64,000 nt of DNA from Pestalotiopsis fici W106-1 (lineage: Eukaryota > Ascomycota > Sordariomycetes > Amphisphaeriales > Sporocadaceae): positions 62,001-126,000 of the forward strand of contig NW_006917098.1 of the NCBI RefSeq assembly GCF_000516985.1, written 5' to 3'. Shown one piece after another: positions 57,578-64,000 of this stretch. The position numbers and the translations under genes were made by a program. How positions within the stretch are numbered: position 1 is the stretch's first letter; each line of letters begins with the position of its first letter. The notes under the pieces were generated by a model. It searched no databases. It was not told the origin of the DNA and saw nothing but the letters and a program-made list of their open reading frames with translations.

Positions 57578-58247
57578 GTCACCAAAGGGTTGAAAACCCC
57601 TGGCTGCTTTGCCCCTGACTCTTGTTCTTTTCATGACAGGCAAGCGCGTGCAAACACAGGTCAGCTGCATGCGTTCTAGATTAATTGTCGTGGCAGCCAC
57701 CCATGATCCCGGTATCTTTACGTTGACCTCCTCCGACATCATTCGTTTTTCTAGACAGTTTGAATGTCAGTGGTTGGTTTGACAAAGACAAACGGCAGTT
57801 GACCCAATATGTTCAACGGATTTGTTCTTTTTGGGCGATCATCCGGAACATTCATAGAAACGACCGCCTTCATTCATTGGATGCATTTTGCAAGTAAACT
57901 AGGCTTTGCTCGTCCTGAACGGGACTTGTGGTCCCGTGTCGATGGTGGTTGGTGGATTTTTCTCATATGGTCGAAACGTGAGACGACGGCTCCACACTCT
58001 TGGCAAGAGCCGCAAGTTTAGGACATATCTATCAACATCAGACGACTAGCCAGAATTGCTCCAGTATTCTTACAGCGGTGATTCAATAATACGCTTTCAA
58101 TGAGTTCTTCTTCTTCGCTGCAAGGACTAGGGCCGACGATGGCATGAACAATAAAGACACTTGCCAATGAAGGTCTTGGCCCTGACCAATGCATACAAGT
58201 CAGACTCATTCAATAAGAACAACCTGGGTGTGGCATCACAACTTATC

Positions 58248-58595
58248 TTATTTTCTTATGTCTTGAGCCATATTAGTCATCATTGACCACAATTGATCTT
58301 CTTCGAGTAACGCCAGCGTATGAATGAAAAGAGGCCCCCACAATGGAAAGCGGGTAGTATCCCGCCGAACCTGCTCCGTATACTGGGGAACGGACGGCGA
58401 TGGCGGAGTGCTCCACCGTGCTCCGTTCCACCGGAGCCGAGCTATCTGGAACTCCGCAGGCCGAAGTAGCTTCAGTCGTATGCATTCACGCAAAGTCATC
58501 TTTGGTTCTACTCGGCCAAGCAGAAGTCCACTGAGCAGATAGCGGATTATGCCATCCTTACCCGTAACTTGAAAACTAGCAGACAGACAACACAT
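58248..58595 (-). CDS. Hypothetical protein, doubtful
   Basis: An ATG-started frame of 115 codons with a mix of helices and charged residues (for example MTLRECIRLKLLRPAEFQIA). I recognise no family. It could be one exon of a longer gene, a worn gene or chance. No convincing splice partners were found. Confidence 0.22.
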   Translation of the reverse strand: MCCLSASFQVTGKDGIIRYLLSGLLLGRVEPKMTLRECIRLKLLRPAEFQIARLRWNGARWSTPPSPSVPQYTEQVRRDTTRFPLWGPLFIHTLALLEEDQLWSMMTNMAQDIRK

Positions 58596-60341
58596 GACCA
58601 ATTCTCATCAACACAGGAGATTACGAATGAGTTGGTGAGTGCGCCTCAAGCTACAAATATAGGTCTCTTGTCATTTGACGATCAATTCATCAATGGAGTG
58701 GTCCAGAAGATTGCAGAGTCTTTCCCGTGGATAGCTCTCGGCTGTCGGAATTGAACCGGCTGTTCTCTCAAATTAGCCACTTGTATGTTCTGTAAGTATG
58801 GCTTGCGTGGTGCGTAATAGAAGTCGTAACCTTGATCGATGTCATGATGCCATCGTCTTGGCAGCATTAGCCCAAGTAGAGTGAATTGGAGGTTTCTTCA
58901 ACTTTGGATATCAGGGATAAGTGAAAGAGACATTGTAGAAAGGACTTGGCGAGTATCTACCTATTAGCCTTTAGGTACTTCGGCTGCTTGGCACTCGCGA
59001 TTAGACCTGCTCTCGAACAACAACGACGACGTCATCAGTATCACCGTTTGAACAGAAATCTTAGATTGCACCTATGTATATATGTAGCACTGGACTAGGT
59101 AAGCAGATGTATGTTGAACTAGAATGTCATCGACGGTCTGCATTACCAGTATGTAGTCCTTCCGGACATATGGTACTCAGTCTCGAAGCCCCTCTCACTT
59201 TCCATCTTCTGTAAGGACCACGTATATCCAACATCTCATGACCTTGGAAGACGACGAATTGTATTCTGCGTTTTGTAGCTGTCTTATTGAAAACTTGAAT
59301 TGACCATATGCGAAACCAATTATACGACTGCCCTCCTCAGCACAGCCTCAAAAATTTAGTTGAGCTACTGCGAGCTTGGTCATGGCGCACTAATAGGCAC
59401 GCTGGTCGGCCGACCTTCCGAGCCAAGACAACAGCGGCACCTCAGCCGGCGGGGCCAACGCCTTGGTCTTCAGCTGGACGGCCAATCACGACAGACAGTA
59501 CGGCCTGGCGAGAGTTCCTCAAGGAAGAAAACAGGCAGCTTAGCTTGACCTGGGGGGAGCAAGTCAGCTTCCAAATTCGATCTGCCATCTCTAAACAAAC
59601 ATCCGAGACGAAAATGCGGGGATAAGCTGCGCAAGGTGCCTGAGGTGCAGAAACGGTCCAATCAGCATCAGTGGCTGTGAGCTAGATGCCCCTTGATGGC
59701 GTTTGGACTGACGACATAGACTTTTGATCCTTTCGTTCGAAATAATCGCGCTGTATGGCGCGAGACGAATCGAGCACGTAACATATTGCCCGTTGGGTCC
59801 TGCTCACTTAATCCTTCGTGATGCATTCCTTTTGCGGAAGGCAATGAAACGCTGAATGGCGGTTAATACGGTATGAAGCGCGAACACTAGGTACAGCAGC
59901 TGCCCCCAACCAACTCAGGTATAGGATTCAAGCAAGCATACAGGATGGATGCAACTTTGAAGGGGTTTCCAGCACCAATACTGACTGCATGTGTCAAAAA
60001 TAAGACTAATTTCAAAGCAGGCAGGCAATGGTTAGCTACTAGGTAGGTAGTACGCCTGTGAGCCAAACGGATAGAACGGGTTGAGACATGCGGTTTAGTG
60101 CAGCCGTATTTGACTTTCATGCAGAGTCGACTATGGGGCGCGGGCTAGAAACCACACACCTAGCATCGTGATGGGGTTATACAAGTTAGGACCCCTGCTT
60201 TCCAAGCCAAGCTGGAACTTGTTGGTTCTGTAGATCGACATCATGACTTCGTTCTGTCTTACGACGCAAAGCAGTCTAATTGAGGGTGTAGGTGGCCACC
60301 GCCAGGTCTTTAAAGTAGGTCCTCTCTGGAAATAACGCCTT

Positions 60342-60348
60342 TATAAAT
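60342..60348 (+). promoter_or_regulatory. TATA box of the fasciclin-domain gene
   Basis: TATAAAT, 118-124 bp before the ATG at 60466. Confidence 0.45.
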
Positions 60349-60465
60349 GCTTGTGGTAGCTCCATGTCCCCATCTTATGTTCCTGAATCTACAAACAAAC
60401 TCATACTATCCGGCCGCTTCGTTTAAAGTATTGCACTTTGAGCCCGCGTGGAACCAATCAGCATA

Positions 60466-62094
60466 ATGCAGCTCAAGAGAATTCTGCCCTTGGCTATGGC
60501 CAGCGTAGTCGCAGCGCAGGATCAGAATACCAGTCTGACAGATGCACTTGGAGCTCAAAACTCAAGCTTGTCGGCGCTCAATGGTAAATGGCTCCCAACA
60601 AGGTGACTTGTGTATTGTTCACGCATACTGAATACACATGGCTAGGACTCCTCCAAAGCAGCGGACTCGCCCAGCAACTTGACCAATTGAGCAATGTGAC
60701 AATTCTGGCCCCTAACAATGATGCCTTGAGCTCATTACTGAATAATTCAGACGCTGCATCGGCTCTGTCCGACTCCGGCGCCGTGGATGCCCTGCTGTCT
60801 TACCATATCCTAAATGGCACATACTACGCCGATAGCTTCACTAACACATCCATCTTCATTCCAACATACCTCACCAACAAGACGTATGCCAACGTCACTG
60901 GAGGTCAGCGGGTTGAAGCCAGAGTTTCCGACGGCAACGTCACAATCTTCTCGGGCTTGAAGCAAAATGCAACGGTGCTAACACCTGTAAGTCTGCAAAT
61001 ACCACAAGATATGTGAGCATCCAATTGTAACTAATATGTCGTTTAGAACCTGAACTTCACCGGTGGTGTCATTCACATTATGTAAGTGGTCAATATCTGT
61101 GGTGTCCTTACCTTTTTCATGTTTTCCTAGAAGCGCCTATCTTTGAGATTTCCCGGTCCCGTAATTTGGTCTTGGGAAATCCCTGCCTACGTGGTAGCGG
61201 TAGCTCAAGCACTTGGTGGAAATTTCTATACATGATGAAAAATTGAGAGAAGCTAACATATTTCTACCCACCAGCGACTCAGTCTTATCGGTCCCCCAGA
61301 ACCTCACAGCCACGTTGTCTAATGCAAACCTCACCGCGGCTGCCGGTGCCATCACGACTGCAAACATTCAGGACACTGTCAGCTCCCTCATGAATGTAAC
61401 AGTCTTCGCACCAAATAATGAGGCCTTCAACGAAATTGGTAGCATCCTAGCCAACCTATCTACGGATGACCTCCGTAGCACTCTTGGATATCATGTTGTC
61501 GAGAACACCGTCGCCTACAGCTCAGACATTCAGAACTCGACCCTGACAGCTTCGAACGGAGACGAGCTCAATATTTACAACATCAATGGAAGTGTCTTTG
61601 TCAATGCCGCACGGGTCACGATCCCCGACTTGCTTGTCAGCAATGGTGTTGTACACGTTATTGATCAGTATGTTTCCCACAATTGGGAAGATGAATTTAA
61701 TTTTCCCGCTACTGACATTATCGCAGGGTTTTGAATCCAAGCAACTCTACTGCCACTCCGGATCCTTCTGCTACCAGTGCAGGACCCGCATACTCGGGCG
61801 CTTCTAGCGGTTCCTCTGGTGTTCCTTACACCAGTGGCGTCGCTACGCCTACAGGCACCAACCCGGCGCAGACGTCAGGAGGCAGTGCCTCTTCTACCAC
61901 CAGCAACCCTGGTGTGCCAAGTACGTATATTCCTTTCACCTATCATGCCATTGCGACAAAGTCGCCGTGGAACCTTTACTCTGTGAAATATACAATAATC
62001 TGGACTGCTGCTGACCTGGACGGTTACAGTGAAAACCGGTGCCGTTGGTGCTGCTGCTCTCTTTGGTGGTGCGGCCATGCTCGTGAATTTTTGA
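60466..62094 (+). CDS. Fasciclin (FAS1)-domain cell-surface protein, probably GPI-anchored
   Basis: Six exons (60466-60583, 60646-60986, 61047-61081, 61275-61667, 61727-61920, 62030-62094) join in frame to 381 residues. A signal peptide (MQLKRILPLAMASVVAAQ) is followed by two FAS1 repeats, one starting about residue 40 (NVTILAPNNDALSSLLNN ... LLSYHILNGTYY ... GGVIHII) and one about residue 175 (NVTVFAPNNEAFNEIGSI ... LGYHVVENTVAYSS ... VSNGVVHVIDQ). Both keep the H1 (TILAPNN, TVFAPNN) and H2 (YHIL, YHVV) blocks. A Ser/Thr/Gly-rich stretch and a hydrophobic C-terminus (VGAAALFGGAAMLVNF) fit a GPI attachment signal. FAS1 proteins mediate cell adhesion. The small exon 3 (35 bp) and the 193-bp intron after it need checking but close the frame and restore the H2 block. 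Confidence 0.9.
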
Positions 62095-62334
62095 TATGGC
62101 CACAGTAGAGCAAGCTTTTTGAATTATGGTTTATCGACTACAGGCGTGATGTATCAGGATGGATCCATCTTTGGAGCCGGATTAATGACATGATGGGGGT
62201 GGGTTTGTCCTAATTGTAGTCTATCCTTAGGAATTTGCCTCTTGTAGGACTAATTTACTTGACTTCTTTTATTGATTTAATTAGATCTTTGCATCCTGTC
62301 AAAACTGGTCAGGCAACATCGGCCACCCTCCATT
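62095..62334. other. Convergent intergenic region
   Basis: About 240 bp between the 3' ends of the fasciclin gene and the BLI-3-like gene; only 3' untranslated sequence expected. Confidence 0.5.
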
Positions 62335-63054
62335 TCAGGTAGCAATAGATCTCCACTGCTGCACTTCAAGCTCCGAGATCTCTCTCAACTTGCCAATCTC
62401 CGGTGGGCTACCTGTCAGTGCTCCGCGCGCGACCTCTGCGGCTCTAGTAACAGCCGTCTTGTTGGTGAGTAGGTAGGTGGCGGTCGACGTGCGGACACGA
62501 ATAACGCCGAGGCGGGGATCGTTTTTGGAGCCATCGTGCTTCCCGTCACCCAGATCACCTAGCCAGGCCTTTAGACTGGAGCTGTAGTACTTCTTGACAG
62601 TCTCACGATCTGTTTCGACATGTGCGTCCCCAGCGATGGATGCCCATTGGCCCGACGAGTCGATAAAGGAGATGTTAACGTGCGGATCCGCTGCCAGCTC
62701 GTCCGTCTTGTGCGATTCCGTGTTCGTCGTGAATACGAGGTCGATGTCACCGGCTTCCTATATTGTAGAGTGGTACATTGTAAGCTTCATTGGAAATTTG
62801 CCCGAATCAAACAGAAACGAGTTGGCAATATTATAAGTTGAATGTTGACGTACTTTGCCCGCCAATGCCATGGCACGAGAGACTAGCTTCCCCGTTTTGA
62901 CGTCGCGTGTTGTCATCATGCCAAACTTGCGTGAAGTGATAAACTCGCTGAGATCCTCAATCTTCTGCTTGAGGGGCACATTACGGTCAATGTTTGCAGC
63001 AGTGGTAGGATCGGCTGTTTTTCCAGCGGTGTTGGTATTTGAGAACGTCGACAT
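62335..63054 (-). CDS. bli-3: BLI-3-like FMN-binding split-barrel protein (pyridoxamine 5'-phosphate oxidase-like)
   Basis: Two exons, 62854-63054 and 62335-62757, join in phase 0 across a 96-bp gtacgt/TAG intron to 207 residues. The fold is the split-barrel flavin-binding domain of general stress protein 26 and Neurospora BLI-3: FGMMTTRDVKTGKLVSRAM, DIDLVFTTNTESHKTDEL, PHVNISFIDSSGQWASIAG and the later WLGDLGDGKHDGSKNDPR loop are all in place. Neurospora bli-3 is blue-light induced; the biochemical role is not settled. There is no signal peptide. A run of 17 A on the plus strand (63070-63086) lies just upstream of the start, in the 5' leader. The reading LAGK-EAGDID across the intron is typical of the family. 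Confidence 0.88.
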
Positions 63055-64000
63055 TTTGCGTTTCCTTTGAAAAAAAAAAAAAAAAAGTGGCTGATACCTG
63101 TCGCAATGGATTGTTGTCGATTGTTGTTATGAAGGAGTAGGCGTTGAGAGTAGAGCCAGGTTAATTGTTGATGAATCGAGGCAAGCTCAGGTCCGTACAA
63201 ATAAAGACGTGCGTAGTGCGAAGCTACGTCATGATTTTATAGTTTTGGGGACTTGTTCTTGTCCCGCAAACCTCCTTTGAATGTCAGAATGACGTGGCTG
63301 TACCAGGACAATCTCCAAAGAGTAAAGCAACTCCCTAGGGGCTGAGTTGAAAATGAATAAGGGCAATATATGTCCTTATTCGCTATTACCAATATAAGTC
63401 TCAACATCCACGCTCTGACTATACTATTGCGCTGACTCGACTCTCCCTTGATGCCCCACTTGGTTCACGCTGGGATCTCGGTACCTGGCCTAAGTGGTGG
63501 GGACGTATTAGTAGGTACATGGTATATGCTCGTAAATCTCCACGACACATGTCACCACCCCTTGCCTACACAAGGGGAATCTATCTTATACTAAATTTCC
63601 ATTCATTCGTTGTTTAGTTTCTTCTTTTTTCTTTTCTTTCAACTCGCTAAATGATTAAATGAAGTTCTGCTTGTATTTATTCTTCTCGTACAGCTAAAGG
63701 TACGCCTTTAGTTGATCATGCGCTCAGGCGATGCCCTGTTTCCTGCCTCGAACACAATTATACTTCAGCAATTAATAATCACGCGAGGTAATGACTGTTG
63801 GGTACCATGTCGCCATGGTGCATCTATACATTATCATCGAATCATTCAGCTTGGGGCTCTCATAAGTAGGTACGTACTCCATCACATGTGCTGTGTTAGT
63901 GGGAGCTCAGAGGCCCATGCCGTCTAAGGCCAGCCTTTCCCATAGCATACGGCAATATCATATGCTATGTGCCAGAATTTGGACTGAGGCTGGTGAAAAG
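63055..64000. other. Upstream region of the BLI-3-like gene, to window end
   Basis: About 950 bp. It includes the 17-A run in the 5' leader and a TATA-like box, then AT-rich DNA with two TAGTAGGTA words. No other gene is visible before the window ends. Confidence 0.5.
63235..63241 (-). promoter_or_regulatory. TATA-box-like element of the BLI-3-like gene
   Basis: Minus-strand TATAAAA, 181-187 bp before the ATG at 63054, consistent with a leader of about 150 bases. Confidence 0.4.

Larger units (their letters stand above)
57461..60465. other. Gene-poor region upstream of the AA9 and fasciclin genes
   Basis: About 3 kb. A 115-codon minus-strand frame (about 58248-58595) reads as somewhat helical protein but matches nothing I know. 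A T-arm-like string near 58738-58760 has no tRNA around it. TAGGTA words recur near 58960-60045. Confidence 0.5.

Noticed and set aside
58738..58762. Second tRNA on the minus strand
   Set aside because: A string reading GGTTCAATTCCGAC looks like a T arm, but no matching acceptor stem or anticodon arm was found at the needed distance.
1..64000. CRISPR arrays, rRNA genes, intact transposons, polyketide synthase, NRPS or terpene synthase genes
   Set aside because: None could be seen on either strand.

Overview
The window is nuclear DNA of a filamentous ascomycete (Pezizomycotina, most likely a plant- or litter-associated Sordariomycete; I cannot name the genus). The signs are many short GT-AG introns (about 45-200 bp) with CTAAC-type branch sites, fungus-only families (RTT109, Zn2Cys6 regulator, 2EXR protein, BLI-3-like flavin protein, cyanamide hydratase), secreted plant-wall and chitin enzymes (GH6 with CBM1, AA9, AA11) and intergenic DNA full of TAGGTA/TACCTA words. 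I rebuilt 24 protein-coding gene models exon by exon, each closing in frame, plus one tRNA-Lys.

Layout. 0-5 kb: a cut-off 2-oxoglutarate/Fe(II) oxygenase facing away from a five-exon Dal5-type MFS transporter, then a polytopic membrane protein of unknown role. 5-12.5 kb: housekeeping genes, with mitoribosomal mL57 head-to-head with the H3K56 acetyltransferase RTT109, then a D-2-hydroxyacid dehydrogenase and an ankyrin protein. 14-20.4 kb: an HpcH/HpaI aldolase, a 2EXR protein and a regulator carrying two zinc clusters in tandem. 20.4-27.4 kb: a gene-poor 7 kb with only a tRNA-Lys, microsatellites and a poly-G tract. 27.4-31 kb: a Gfo/Idh/MocA (inositol-dehydrogenase-like) enzyme and an amino-acid permease, tail to tail. 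32.5-37 kb: a secreted type-B carboxylesterase with an extra N-terminal domain and an unusual mitochondrial-carrier-fold protein. 37.5-44 kb: AA11 LPMO, a PsiD-like decarboxylase and a GH6 cellobiohydrolase, all on the minus strand. 46-54.3 kb: AP-2 mu, cyanamide hydratase, a bicovalent FAD oxidase, a class II aldolase-fold protein and a small membrane protein whose second exon has no usable start codon. 56.5-63 kb: an AA9 LPMO, a GPI-type fasciclin protein and a BLI-3-like flavin protein.

How the genes may work together. The clearest theme is polysaccharide breakdown: cellobiohydrolase (cellulose ends), AA9 (oxidative cellulose cleavage), AA11 with a chitin-binding-type tail, a secreted carboxylesterase and an AA7-type oxidase that could make peroxide or reduce LPMOs all lie in about 25 kb. 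They are scattered among unrelated genes and are not an obvious co-regulated cluster. I saw no polyketide synthase, NRPS, terpene synthase, intact transposon, CRISPR array or virus. No wholly new system is visible; the best leads are the double-zinc-cluster regulator, the carrier-fold protein with an extra N-terminal membrane anchor and sorting-like motif, and the PsiD-like decarboxylase outside any psilocybin-type cluster.
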